Part shown: positions 8,073 to 16,200 of the stretch, piece after piece
Position numbering within the stretch: the first letter of the stretch is position 1
Layout of the letters: the number at the start of each line of letters is the position of its first letter
Assembly (NCBI GenBank): GCA_040880205.1
Contig: JBBDIU010000043.1
Span: 1-40,453, forward strand
Direction: 5' to 3'
DNA from: WACF01 sp040880205
GTDB lineage: Bacteria > Pseudomonadota > Gammaproteobacteria > Pseudomonadales > Cellvibrionaceae
Length of the DNA stretch: 40,453 nucleotides
The notes under the pieces: generated by a model
What the model was told of the DNA's origin: nothing
Database searches by the model: none
The model's input: only the letters and a program-made list of their open reading frames with translations
Program-made: the position numbers and the translations under genes

Positions 8073-9413
8073 TTGTTTTTTGATCGTCCCGAGTCGGGTG
8101 AAACCGCCGTACTGGTCCACTTCGATTTTAATCGCTACGACGAACCCGAAGATCCCCGGGAGTTTGAAGAGCTGGTTCTTTCCGCCAATGGCGATCCTGT
8201 TGCTTTCTTGATGGGGCAGCGGGCCGCCCCTCACGCCAAGTACTTTATCGGTACTGGCAAACTCGACGAGCTGCGGGACCTGGTGCAAGAGCATCAGGCC
8301 TCCGTGGTGATCTTCAATCACGTTCTCTCGCCCAGTCAGGAGCGCAATCTGGAAAAGATTGTAGGCTGCCGGGTGCTCGACCGGGTGGGACTGATTCTGG
8401 ATATCTTTGCCCAGCGGGCGCGCACCCACGAAGGGAAACTGCAAGTGGAGTTGGCCCAACTGCGGCATATTTCCACGCGACTGGTGCGCGGCTGGACTCA
8501 CTTGGAACGACAAAAGGGGGGTATTGGCTTGCGGGGTCCGGGGGAAACCCAGTTGGAGACCGACCGCCGCTTGTTGCGCGCCAGGATTCGTTCCATTGAA
8601 GCGCGCCTGGAGAAGGTTCGCCGGCAGCGCCACCAGGGGCGCCGCGGCCGCAAACGTGCCGCCATTCCCACCGTCTCCTTGGTGGGCTATACCAATGCCG
8701 GGAAATCCACCTTGTTCAATCAGATCACCGGGGCCGACGTCTTTGCGGAAAATCAACTGTTCGCCACGCTGGATCCCACCATGCGGCGGCTGGAACTGGA
8801 TGACGTGGGGCCGGTTGTGCTGGCGGACACTGTGGGTTTTATCAGCCATCTTCCGCACCGTCTGGTGGAAGCCTTTCGCGCCACTCTGGAAGAGGTGGCG
8901 AGCGCGGATCTTTTACTCCACGTGGTGGATGCGGCTGCCGACGGAAATGCCGAACAGGTTCGTCAGGTGGATGCGGTCCTGGAGGAAATCGGCGCGGCCG
9001 AACAGCCACAGCTCAAAATTTTCAACAAGATCGATTTGTACGACGCAATGGCGCCAAGAATTGAGCGAAGCGCCGAAGGTCGCCCGGTTGCGGTATGGCT
9101 CTCTGCCCAGAGTGGTGCTGGTGTTGAGCTTCTGTTTACCGCGATAAGCGAGCTGTTGTCTGGTGATATGCTGCAAGAAACGCTGCATTTGCCGCCAGTT
9201 CAAGCTAGACTGCGGGCCAGATTGTACAAACATAACTCCGTTGTCACCGAGCATTACCTGGAAGACGGTTCCAGCGCCTTGGAACTCCGGATACCCAGAA
9301 CGGATCTTATGCGCCTGCTCAGCGCCGAGAACCTGGCTTGGAGCGACCTGGAGTGGTGGCCGGCTCCCGAGGCGGACCACGAAGCCCCGCGCGTGGTTAC
9401 CGCTAACAGTTAA
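8073..9413 (+). CDS. hflX: Ribosome-associated GTPase HflX
   Basis: GTPase that rescues and splits stalled or heat-damaged 70S ribosomes; cytosolic. The N-terminal HflX domain contains RGPGETQLETDRRLL; the G domain begins near residue 200 with GYTNAGKST (G1), DTVGFI (G3) and FNKIDLYD (G4). The start is a TTG at 8073, with AGGA at 8061-8064 eight bases upstream. The N-terminus FFDRPESGETAVLVHFDF aligns with the usual MFDRxxxGExAVLVH beginning of the family, which supports this non-ATG start. It lies ten bases after hfq. Confidence 0.95.
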   Translation: MFFDRPESGETAVLVHFDFNRYDEPEDPREFEELVLSANGDPVAFLMGQRAAPHAKYFIGTGKLDELRDLVQEHQASVVIFNHVLSPSQERNLEKIVGCRVLDRVGLILDIFAQRARTHEGKLQVELAQLRHISTRLVRGWTHLERQKGGIGLRGPGETQLETDRRLLRARIRSIEARLEKVRRQRHQGRRGRKRAAIPTVSLVGYTNAGKSTLFNQITGADVFAENQLFATLDPTMRRLELDDVGPVVLADTVGFISHLPHRLVEAFRATLEEVASADLLLHVVDAAADGNAEQVRQVDAVLEEIGAAEQPQLKIFNKIDLYDAMAPRIERSAEGRPVAVWLSAQSGAGVELLFTAISELLSGDMLQETLHLPPVQARLRARLYKHNSVVTEHYLEDGSSALELRIPRTDLMRLLSAENLAWSDLEWWPAPEADHEAPRVVTANS

Positions 9414-9423
9414 CCGGTCCCTG

Positions 9424-9439
9424 CCAGCGGTTGCGCTGG
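9424..9439 (+). terminator. Small hairpin after hflX
   Basis: Perfect 6-bp inverted repeat CCAGCG-GTTG-CGCTGG followed by ATATTTGTTTC. The T-tract is interrupted, so it is at best a weak terminator between hflX and hflK. Confidence 0.3.
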
Positions 9440-9648
9440 ATATTTGTTTCGAACTACCCGAGGAATCACCGGCGCGCAAAGGAACGCAAAGCTGCCACGT
9501 AAACTTAAATACAATCGCGTGCCGCGCGAAAGAGCACAATCCCCGCGTGGACAATCCCGGCAACGAGCAGCAGTGGAGCTTCGAAGTTCCGCCTTTAATG
9601 TAGGATTAGCGCGCTGCGTTAATAACTGAGCAGTTGTGGAGAACCCTT

Positions 9649-10803
9649 ATGGCTTGGAATGAACCAGGTGGCAATAAACCGGATCCCTGGGGCGGCGGTA
9701 ATCGCGGCAACGACGGGGGACCACCCGACCTCGATGAAGTATTTAGAAAACTGCAACAGAAATTCCGAGGTATCTTCGGTGGCTCCGTAGGGTCGGGAGG
9801 GTCCGGCAATTCCGGCGTCAGCGGCGCGGTCATCGGTCTCGTATTGGTTGTGGCCTTGTTGGTCTATTTTTTCGCTGGGGTGCAGATCATTAACGAGCGG
9901 GAACGCGGAGTCGTGTTACGTCTGGGCGAATATCACCGCACGCTGGGCCCCGGTTTTAACTGGGCCCCGCCCATTGTTGACCGCGTGTATCCGGTGAATG
10001 TTACCAATGTGCGCCTGCATCGCATTAATAGCAGTTCCATGCTTACCGGTGATTTGAATATTGTCGAAGTGGACCTGTCGGTGCAGTACAGCATTGCCAG
10101 CGCCGAACAGTTTGTGCTCAATGTCCGCGACCCCGAAAGTAGCTTGCGCGAAGCCACTGACAGTGCCCTGCGCCATGTTGTCGGCTCAACCGAAATGCAT
10201 GGCGTATTGACGGAAGGTCGGAGCGAGGTTGCCTTCGAAGTGGAAGCACGCTTGCAGGAGTATCTCGATAGCTACGGAGCGGGCATTCGTGTAGAGAAGG
10301 TCAACGTGGAGGAAACCACGCCACCACGAGAGGTCCAGAGCGCTTTCGACGATGTAAACCGGGCTCGCGAAGACGAAGAACGCGTCAAGAACGAAGCGCA
10401 AGCCTACGTTAACCGCATTATTCCCGAGGCCCGCGGCCGGGCTCAGCGAATGATCGAGGAAGCCCAGGGTTACCGCGAGCAGGTGGTATCCCGAGCCCAG
10501 GGTGAAGCCCAGCGCTTCGAGCTACTGTTGACCGAATATCAGAAAGCCCCGGAAGTTACCCGGGAGCGCCTGTACCTGGACACCGTTCAGGAAGTCATGG
10601 CCAACAGTTCGAAAATCCTCGTGGACGTTGAGAACGGCAACAATCTGCTGTATTTGCCCTTGGATAAAATGATGCAGCAGGCGCCGGCAATGACCCGGGG
10701 TGAGGCCGACATCACCGACGATATTGCCGCTGAAGTCGAGCAGCGGGTCCTGAACGCATTGCGGCGCGAGCAATCGTCCACGCGCCGCCGGGAGGTACGC
10801 TAA
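9649..10803 (+). CDS. hflK: FtsH modulator HflK (SPFH/band 7 protein)
   Basis: Inner-membrane partner of HflC; together they cage the FtsH protease and modulate membrane-protein turnover. The 384-residue protein has a glycine/proline-rich cytosolic N-terminus, one membrane segment (about residues 62-84, VIGLVLVVALLVYFFAGV), the SPFH domain starting INERERGVVLRLGEY, and a long charged coiled-coil region (ARGRAQRMIEEAQGYREQV). The ATG at 9649 follows TGGAGA; a TTG five codons upstream is less likely. The stop codon overlaps the hflC start in TAATG. Confidence 0.95.
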   Translation: MAWNEPGGNKPDPWGGGNRGNDGGPPDLDEVFRKLQQKFRGIFGGSVGSGGSGNSGVSGAVIGLVLVVALLVYFFAGVQIINERERGVVLRLGEYHRTLGPGFNWAPPIVDRVYPVNVTNVRLHRINSSSMLTGDLNIVEVDLSVQYSIASAEQFVLNVRDPESSLREATDSALRHVVGSTEMHGVLTEGRSEVAFEVEARLQEYLDSYGAGIRVEKVNVEETTPPREVQSAFDDVNRAREDEERVKNEAQAYVNRIIPEARGRAQRMIEEAQGYREQVVSRAQGEAQRFELLLTEYQKAPEVTRERLYLDTVQEVMANSSKILVDVENGNNLLYLPLDKMMQQAPAMTRGEADITDDIAAEVEQRVLNALRREQSSTRRREVR

Positions 10804-11684
10804 TGAACGCTAAGACATTGATGGTATTGATAATTGGCGGCCTGCTGGTGCTGTTGGCGGCCAACTCCCTTTACATCGTCCAGCAGACGGAAAAAGCTGT
10901 ATTGCTGGAATGGGGTCGCATGGACACCGCCAATGTGGAGCCGGGGCTGCACGTCAAGGTGCCAATCATGAATCAGGTCCGAAAATTCGATGCGCGTGTT
11001 CTGACTTCCAGCACCACGGAACAACGTTTTTTAACGGTCGAGAAAAAGGGCATGATGGTGGACTACTTTGCCAAATGGCGGATTGCCGATGTCGGCAGGT
11101 ATTACCAAGCCACCAACGGTGAAGAGATCCGTGCGGAGCAGCTGATCGCCCAACGGGTGAACGCGGGCTTGCGCAACGAGTTTGGCGAGCGCACTTTGCA
11201 GGAAGTGGTCAGCGGCGAGCGCGATGAGCTGATGAGTGCCCTGATCGACAACCTCAGTCAGTTCAGCGAAGAATCGCTGGGCGTTGAGATCATTGATGTG
11301 CGGGTAAAGCAAATTGACTTGCCACGGGATGTCAGCGGTTCGGTATTCCAGCGCATGACCGCGGAGCGGGAGCAGGAAGCGCAAGAGCACCGTTCCAAAG
11401 GTCAGGAGCAGGCCGAGGTGATTCGCGCCAACGCGGATCGTCAGAGAACCATCATGCTGGCCGAAGCATACCGCGATGCGGAACGAATTCGCGGCGATGG
11501 TGATGCGGAAGCTACTAACATATATTCCAGCGCCTTTAGCAAGGACCCGGAATTCTATCAATTTACCCGCAGCCTTAACGCCTATAGGAACACCTTTAAT
11601 TCCCGCAGCGACGTGTTGTTGGTGGATCCGAACAGCGATTTCTTCCGCTACTTAAACAACGTCGACGGTCGAGTAAGCCGATAG
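10803..11684 (+). CDS. hflC: FtsH modulator HflC (SPFH/band 7 protein)
   Basis: Second subunit of the HflKC complex. The 293-residue protein has one N-terminal membrane segment (about residues 5-23, LMVLIIGGLLVLLAANSLY), then the SPFH domain (VQQTEKAVLLEWGRM, PGLHVKVPIMNQVRKFDAR). Its coiled-coil part includes the HRSKGQEQAEVIRANADRQ and AEAYRDAERIRGDGDAEA segments typical of HflC, and it ends in the family tail SDFFRYLNN. It overlaps hflK by one base, so the two are translationally coupled. Confidence 0.96.
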   Translation: MNAKTLMVLIIGGLLVLLAANSLYIVQQTEKAVLLEWGRMDTANVEPGLHVKVPIMNQVRKFDARVLTSSTTEQRFLTVEKKGMMVDYFAKWRIADVGRYYQATNGEEIRAEQLIAQRVNAGLRNEFGERTLQEVVSGERDELMSALIDNLSQFSEESLGVEIIDVRVKQIDLPRDVSGSVFQRMTAEREQEAQEHRSKGQEQAEVIRANADRQRTIMLAEAYRDAERIRGDGDAEATNIYSSAFSKDPEFYQFTRSLNAYRNTFNSRSDVLLVDPNSDFFRYLNNVDGRVSR

Positions 11685-11713
11685 CACTCACCAATAGGAC
11701 GAAAGCACAACTC

Positions 11714-11746
11714 GAGCGGCCAGGGAGAAGCAATCCCTCGTCGCTC
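11714..11746. terminator. Bidirectional hairpin between hflC and the convergent gene
   Basis: GAGCG (11714-11718) pairs with CGCTC (11742-11746), and AGGGA (11722-11726) with TCCCT (11734-11738). There is no clean T-tract on either side. Its position between convergent genes suggests a transcription end point. Confidence 0.4.
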
Positions 11747-11792
11747 ATTGCTGTTGTCCACTAGTTAGTGATCGGCACCAGTTGTAAAGGCG

Positions 11793-12146
11793 CTATTGCA
11801 GCCGCTCCCGTTCCCGAACCTGGATCGTGAAGCTTTCGACCTTTCCTAGAATTCGGCTGGGCACATACACCTCTTTTTCGAACCCGAGACTTTCCTCCAC
11901 GCCAAAAGTGGCCTTGTCCAATAGCTCGTAAACCGGTTTCGCCTCATTATCCAGCAGCAAAATCACCAGATCGGCATCAAGCGTTTTGCGGCATTCGTTT
12001 TTAAGTTCGGCCTTCCATTGCACAACCGCGCTGCCAATGTCATTGCTGGCAAGGCTAAAATCCTTTTCCTTTACTTGAATGCACTCCGCCGCCGATACCG
12101 ATAGGGCCACGGACGACAACAATGCGCCCATTGATAACCGTTTCAT
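11793..12146 (-). CDS. Small exported protein of unknown function
   Basis: 117 residues with a Sec signal peptide: KR at the N-terminus, a short hydrophobic stretch and SVSAAE at the probable cleavage site. The mature part is mostly beta-like and ends with a charged tail (VRERERLQ). It has two cysteines (C22 in AECIQV and one in KNECRK) that could form a disulfide. The pattern of a cleaved leader, VVQWKAELKNEC and a closing EKEVYVPSRILGKVESFTIQV recalls small periplasmic FxLYD-like beta domains, but I do not recognise a family. It is convergent with hflC and divergent from the sensor kinase at 12344, so it may share a regulatory region with that two-component system. Confidence 0.75.
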   Translation of the reverse strand: MKRLSMGALLSSVALSVSAAECIQVKEKDFSLASNDIGSAVVQWKAELKNECRKTLDADLVILLLDNEAKPVYELLDKATFGVEESLGFEKEVYVPSRILGKVESFTIQVRERERLQ

Positions 12147-12343
12147 GTCTTGCTCCCAGGATTTGTTGTGCGGTGAGGGCTCTCAGCCGAGAGAATCGCG
12201 AACCATACTCTTTTCCGCCAGGCGCGAAAAGGCTGTGCCGAAGAATCACAATGAGTTGTGACGGTGGAGAAGCAACTCGTATGCCAGGGGTATGTTGTGC
12301 CAAAACTGGCTCTCGGGATGGCAGTAGTGTATATTTTTGACGC

Positions 12344-13858
12344 ATGCGCCAAATAAACATGCTTCGACCCCTGACCTCGGTCTTCCGCCGGACGCCGCTG
12401 CCCCTGAGCGCCGTGCTGGTGATTGCCGTATTGCTGCCCTTTTTGCTGGCCGTGGGCCTGACCGGCTGGTACGGCACCCACTTACTGGAGCGGCACACTC
12501 AGGATCGCATGCAGGAAGATATCGAAATTATCGCCCGCGCCATTCGCCTGCCGCTCAGCCACGCCATGGAGCGGGGTCACGAAGGCACTGTGCAACGGGC
12601 CCTGGAGTCGGCGTTTAGCATCAACCGAGTGTATGGAGTTTATGTTTACGATGAACACGGTAACACTGTGTATGCCAACGGTGCCAACGAAGCCTCCATG
12701 CCCAACGCCAGGGCCGCCAGTCTGGCTAATCGCGGCCAGCAGCAAGGGGAATTTGGCCGAGCCGGCCGGGAGCGCATTTTCTCCTACTTCGTACCGCTGG
12801 TGGATGCTGGCGAGCGTATCAACGGACTGCTGCAAGTAACCCGGCGCGGTAGTGACTTCGATCAGTACCTGGCTTCGGTTCGCCGGCAAAGTCTGGTGGT
12901 CACGCTAATCGCCGGGGTGGGGCTGGTATTAATAGTCCTGCTCGGTCATCGCTGGGGCATTGGCCGGCATCTACGTGGTGTGGAATCCAGTCTGGTACTG
13001 ATCCGGACCGGCGATTTGGCCCACCGCTTGGATCATCGTGGACCGCGCGAACTTTCCGTGCTCGCCGCTAATATTAATCAAATGCTCGATGCCCTTGCGC
13101 AGTCTCGACGCGAGTTGGCCGAACAACGGGACAGGCAAGCAGAATTAACAGCGCGGCTGCATCAATCGGAAAAACTTGCGGCGCTAGGGCAGTTGGCCGC
13201 CGGAGTTGCCCACGAGCTCGGCAGTCCTTTGAGCACGGTGGACGGCAATACTCAGCGCGCCCTGCGGCAGGCCGGCGCACCGCCAGCCGTTACCCGGGCA
13301 CTCCATGCAATCCACCGGGAAGCTGCCCGAATGGAGCGTATCATTCGACAGCTGCTCGACTTTAGTCGTACCAATCCCTTAAGTTTGCGCCGCATTTCGG
13401 CTGATTACCCGTTGCGCAGTGTGTTGGTGGGAGCGGAGGAGAGGTACCCCGGAATCGCCATTCGAGTTGATATCGACCCGCCGGCTGGTGAAGTGGAAAT
13501 TGCGGCGGATACGGTGCGTCTCGAACAGGCGCTTGGCAACCTGTTGCACAATGCCTTGCAAGCGGCAAACAGTCAGATCCTGGTTCGGTGCGACATTGTA
13601 GGCGACCGGGTTTGCTACAGCATTGACGACGATGGAGCTGGTGTCGATCCCGCGGTCGAGCCTCATTTGTTCGAGCCTTTTTTTACCACCAAGCCCGTCG
13701 GCGAAGGTACCGGGCTGGGCCTGGCGGTGGCCCACGCCGCAGTGCGCGATCACGGCGGTGCCATCGAGGTGCAACGCTCCACATTGGGCGGAGCCAGTTT
13801 TTGTGTCTGGTTGGACGCCGACCGAGAAGACAATTGCAAGAGAACTGATTCGGTATGA
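12344..13858 (+). CDS. Membrane sensor histidine kinase (NtrB/ZraS-like)
   Basis: 504-residue kinase. Two membrane segments (about 21-42 and 183-205) bracket a periplasmic sensor domain of about 140 residues; then HAMP (about 205-258), a coiled-coil linker, HisKA with the H-box AAGVAHELGSPLS (His290) and HATPase_c with NLLHNALQAA, DDGAGV, FEPFFTTK and GTGLGLAV. The class matches ZraS/AtoS-type kinases that pair with sigma-54 activators, as seen here: the next gene is one and overlaps by four bases. The ATG at 12344 has no Shine-Dalgarno, and a TATATT box ends only eight bases upstream, so the message could be almost leaderless. The signal sensed is unknown. Confidence 0.92.
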   Translation: MRQINMLRPLTSVFRRTPLPLSAVLVIAVLLPFLLAVGLTGWYGTHLLERHTQDRMQEDIEIIARAIRLPLSHAMERGHEGTVQRALESAFSINRVYGVYVYDEHGNTVYANGANEASMPNARAASLANRGQQQGEFGRAGRERIFSYFVPLVDAGERINGLLQVTRRGSDFDQYLASVRRQSLVVTLIAGVGLVLIVLLGHRWGIGRHLRGVESSLVLIRTGDLAHRLDHRGPRELSVLAANINQMLDALAQSRRELAEQRDRQAELTARLHQSEKLAALGQLAAGVAHELGSPLSTVDGNTQRALRQAGAPPAVTRALHAIHREAARMERIIRQLLDFSRTNPLSLRRISADYPLRSVLVGAEERYPGIAIRVDIDPPAGEVEIAADTVRLEQALGNLLHNALQAANSQILVRCDIVGDRVCYSIDDDGAGVDPAVEPHLFEPFFTTKPVGEGTGLGLAVAHAAVRDHGGAIEVQRSTLGGASFCVWLDADREDNCKRTDSV

Positions 13859-15228
13859 ATGCGAGTCGTAAAACAACCGGTGCGCTGATTCTGTTAGTGG
13901 AAGATGACGCCGGGCTGAGGGAGTTGATTCGGGACGAGCTCCGCGATGATGGCTATCAGGTCGCTGAAGCTTCAACAGTGTCGGATGCGATCATGTGTCT
14001 GGAGCAGCAACAGCCGGAACTCATCATCAGCGATCTGCGCCTGCCCGCTGGAAACGGGCTGGAGCTTCTGGACCGCTGCCGCCAAACCGCCACTCTGACG
14101 GCGTTTATCGCCATCACCGCATTTGGCACCGTGGAGCAGGCCGTTGCCGCGCTCAAGCGCGGGGCGGATAACTTCCTGACCAAACCCCTGAACCTGGATC
14201 ATCTCCGGCTCAGCGTGGCCCGCGCACTGGAGCATCGGGCAATGCAGGCGGAAATAAGTCGTTATCGACAAGTCCTGAACGACGGTGAATTTCACGGGCT
14301 GATCGGCAGAAGCCCGCCCATGCGTCAGCTGTACGAGCAAATTCGCCAGGCGGCCCAGGCCAATGGCCCCGTCTTGCTGATGGGTGAAAGTGGTGTTGGA
14401 AAGGAGTTGGTTGCCCGGGCGGTGCATGCGGAAAGTCAACGCCACACGCGTCCTTTCCTGGCGGTCAACTGTGCCGGTATTCCACCTGAGCTGCTGGAAA
14501 GTGAGCTGTTCGGCCACAAGGCCGGCGCGTTCACCGGCGCCCAGCGGACGCGCAAGGGCTTGTTCGCTGAAGCCGATGGCGGCACCATTTTGCTCGACGA
14601 GATCGGCGAAATGCCTGCCGCCATGCAATCCAAGCTTCTGCGGGTACTGCAAGATGGCCAAATGCGCCCGGTGGGCGAAGACCGCGAGCGGCAGGTGGAT
14701 GTTCGAGTCATCGCTGCCACCAATCGCGATCTCGAAGCGGAAATCGACGGCGGCGCGTTTCGCGCTGACCTGTTCTATCGGCTGGAGACTTTTTCCCTGG
14801 AAATTCCTCCCCTGCGCAAGCGCGGCGACGATATCGAGTTGCTTACCGCGCATTTTATTGCCCGGTTTGGTATTGCGGCGGGTCGCCGGGTGCGGGGACT
14901 TAGCCAGGCGGCACTGGGGCGGCTGCGCGGCTATCCCTTTCCCGGCAATGTGCGTGAGCTGTCCAATGCCATGGAGCGGGCGGTGGCTTTTGCCAACGGC
15001 GACGAGATTCAAATCGATGATCTGCCCGAGCGTATTCGCCAGCACAATGCGCCGCCCGCGCATTATCTGAACGAAGCGACCGGGAACGACGAGATCCTGC
15101 CCTTGCGCGAAATAGAAAACCGCTATGTGCACTACGTGCTGGGCAAAATGAAAGGCAACAAACGGCGAACCGCCGAACTCCTGGGCATCGGGCGCCGCAC
15201 ACTGTACCGCTACCTGGACGAAGCCTAG
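13855..15228 (+). CDS. NtrC-family sigma-54-dependent response regulator
   Basis: 457-residue enhancer-binding protein. The receiver domain (about 10-125) has the acidic pocket EDD and phospho-acceptor Asp60 in IISDLRLP. The AAA+ domain (about 145-380) has Walker A GESGVGKE (177-184), the sigma-54 contact loop GAFTGA (224-229) and the Walker B region GGTILLDEIGEMP. The C-terminal Fis-type helix-turn-helix ends GIGRRTLYRYLDEA. It overlaps its kinase by four bases. A consensus -24/-12 promoter with an upstream palindrome lies immediately downstream, before the DUF4168 gene, which makes that gene its most likely target. The arrangement resembles ZraSR-ZraP, by analogy only. Confidence 0.95.
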   Translation: MNASRKTTGALILLVEDDAGLRELIRDELRDDGYQVAEASTVSDAIMCLEQQQPELIISDLRLPAGNGLELLDRCRQTATLTAFIAITAFGTVEQAVAALKRGADNFLTKPLNLDHLRLSVARALEHRAMQAEISRYRQVLNDGEFHGLIGRSPPMRQLYEQIRQAAQANGPVLLMGESGVGKELVARAVHAESQRHTRPFLAVNCAGIPPELLESELFGHKAGAFTGAQRTRKGLFAEADGGTILLDEIGEMPAAMQSKLLRVLQDGQMRPVGEDRERQVDVRVIAATNRDLEAEIDGGAFRADLFYRLETFSLEIPPLRKRGDDIELLTAHFIARFGIAAGRRVRGLSQAALGRLRGYPFPGNVRELSNAMERAVAFANGDEIQIDDLPERIRQHNAPPAHYLNEATGNDEILPLREIENRYVHYVLGKMKGNKRRTAELLGIGRRTLYRYLDEA

Positions 15229-15236
15229 CTCTTTAA

Positions 15237-15254
15237 AATGGCGCATGAGCCATT
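15237..15254 (+). promoter_or_regulatory. Palindromic upstream activator site candidate
   Basis: AATGGC-GCATGA-GCCATT is a perfect 6-6-6 inverted repeat. Its centre is about 120 bp upstream of the start predicted from the -24/-12 promoter at 15340, the usual distance for an NtrC-type enhancer site. A second, shorter dyad (ATGG-N6-CCAT) lies at 15278-15291. Confidence 0.5.
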
Positions 15255-15339
15255 ATGACACACTTTCAGCCCGTCTGATGGCGGCTCCCATGGTCCCGCA
15301 TCCCGCTGGAAGCCGCTCGCTCCGGCGTCCGCGCGCCCC

Positions 15340-15355
15340 TGGTACGCACCTTGCC
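15340..15355 (+). promoter_or_regulatory. Sigma-54 (-24/-12) promoter
   Basis: TGGTACGCACCTTGCC matches the TGGCACG-N4-TTGCW consensus with the invariant GG and GC exactly ten bases apart. Transcription should begin near 15366, 40 bp before the DUF4168 start codon. Confidence 0.7.
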
Positions 15356-15405
15356 CCCTGGTGATCTGCAAACACTTGCTTTACCCTATTATCAGAGGAG
15401 AAACC

Positions 15406-15789
15406 ATGTCTATCAGTAAAATGAAATCGATTCTTGTCCTTTTCGGCTTGACCCTCGTGGCGTTCGGCGCCCATGCCCAGCAGCAGCCGGCGCCTCCCCC
15501 GGAGCCCGGCTTTGACTCGACGCCGTCCGAACCGGTTGACGATCAAACCGTAGAACAATTTGCGGCGGCCTATTCCTCGGTACAGTCAATCCAAGAGGAG
15601 TTTACCGAGCGCCTGCAAGAGGCTGACGATCGCGAGCAAGCACAAAGCCTGCAACAGGAAGCGCAACAGCAAATGCTCTCCACGGTAGAGGAAAATGGCT
15701 TGTCCGTTCAGCAATACAACGAAATGATTGCCCGAATGGATCAGGACCCTGAGCTTCGCCAACGCGTATTCGACCTGGTCGCGGACTAG
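15406..15789 (+). CDS. Exported DUF4168 domain protein
   Basis: 127-residue protein with a Sec signal peptide ending AFGAHAQ, a proline-rich linker (QQPAPPPEPGF), then a helical, glutamine- and glutamate-rich DUF4168 domain. The domain contains VEQFAAAYSSVQSIQ, a repeated Q/E helix and a closing LSVQQYNEMIARMDQDPELRQRVF. It should be periplasmic; the family has no assigned reaction. The ATG at 15406 follows AGAGGAG. A sigma-54 promoter lies 50 bp upstream and the NtrC-type activator gene is the upstream neighbour, so induction by the two-component system is the natural reading. The small helical periplasmic product recalls stress proteins of the ZraP/Spy kind, without visible homology. Confidence 0.85.
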   Translation: MSISKMKSILVLFGLTLVAFGAHAQQQPAPPPEPGFDSTPSEPVDDQTVEQFAAAYSSVQSIQEEFTERLQEADDREQAQSLQQEAQQQMLSTVEENGLSVQQYNEMIARMDQDPELRQRVFDLVAD

Positions 15790-15827
15790 TGACATCACTA
15801 CAGCGCATCATCTAAGTTAAGTCAGTT

Positions 15828-15889
15828 GGGCGGATGCCGTCGCGGCCTTTCCCGCAGGGTTTGGTCGTGACTAGTTCCGCCCTTTATTT
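15828..15889 (+). terminator. Probable terminator after the DUF4168 gene
   Basis: GGGCGGA (15828-15834) pairs perfectly with TCCGCCC (15876-15882), followed by TTTATTT. The intervening 41 nt can form smaller hairpins, including GCCG/CGGC and CCC/GGG. Confidence 0.5.
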
Positions 15890-15943
15890 ATCCCACCGGG
15901 ACTGGCAATAAGACCCTCTCGCCTGTTCCCTCTCTCTCGTAAG

Positions 15944-15952
15944 TGTTAGAAT
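15944..15952 (+). promoter_or_regulatory. Extended -10 promoter for the structured RNA
   Basis: TGT-TAGAAT is an extended -10 element (TG-N plus hexamer). Initiation about seven bases downstream falls at the first paired base of the RNA candidate at 15958. The -35 region is weak. Confidence 0.45.
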
Positions 15953-15957
15953 TCTGC

Positions 15958-16081
15958 AACCGGGCTCTCGGAGCCTGTTGGATTTAGAACTGTGTTTCTC
16001 CGGCTACTTCCGGTGGCACACGCCCTGAGCTGCCGGGCGCGTGCAGTGCTAAATCCTGCAGGCGTTCGACCCGGTTTTTTT
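15958..16081 (+). ncRNA. Structured RNA candidate closed by a terminator helix
   Basis: About 124 nt that fold into one coaxial rod with a forked tip. Helices: 15958-15964 with 16070-16076 (AACCGGG/CCCGGTT, followed by Ts); 15973-15977 with 16059-16063; 15980-15987 with 16049-16056 (GGATTTAG/CTAAATCC, perfect); 15989-15991 with 16045-16047. The tip has hairpin 16000-16003/16010-16013 (CCGG, 6-nt loop) and hairpin 16016-16025/16035-16044 (ten pairs with one A-C mismatch). The outermost strand runs into seven Ts, so the end is an intrinsic terminator. It matches no RNA family I recognise (not 6S, c-di-GMP riboswitch or Rsm type). It could be a free small RNA or the leader of the DUF2065-hisZ-purA unit. 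Confidence 0.55.
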
Positions 16082-16123
16082 GTGTCGACAGTTCACCTCA
16101 CCGCTTGAGAACGGCTGTATCCC

Positions 16124-16200
16124 ATGTGGAAGGACTCATGTGGACGGAACTCATGGGCATGACGGCATCTGGTATGCGGAATAACTCATGTGGAAAGAAC
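16124..16200 (+). repeat. Triplicated start-codon motif before the DUF2065 gene
   Basis: ATGTGGAAGGAC (16124), ATGTGGACGGAAC (16138) and ATGTGGAAAGAAC (16188, the true gene start) are near-copies. The three ATGs are in three different frames. The 16138 copy opens a 34-codon reading frame that overlaps the real gene, so it could act as a decoy or coupling upstream ORF. Confidence 0.7.

Noticed and set aside
13972..15246. 424-codon open frame on the minus strand opposite the response regulator
   Set aside because: It lies wholly antisense to a clear NtrC-type gene, has no family motif, and is a shadow produced by GC-rich codon use.
15958..16081. Assignment of the structured RNA to 6S, c-di-GMP riboswitch or Rsm/Csr families
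   Set aside because: No large central bubble as in 6S, no GEMM core, and only two GGA triplets, so none of these families is supported.
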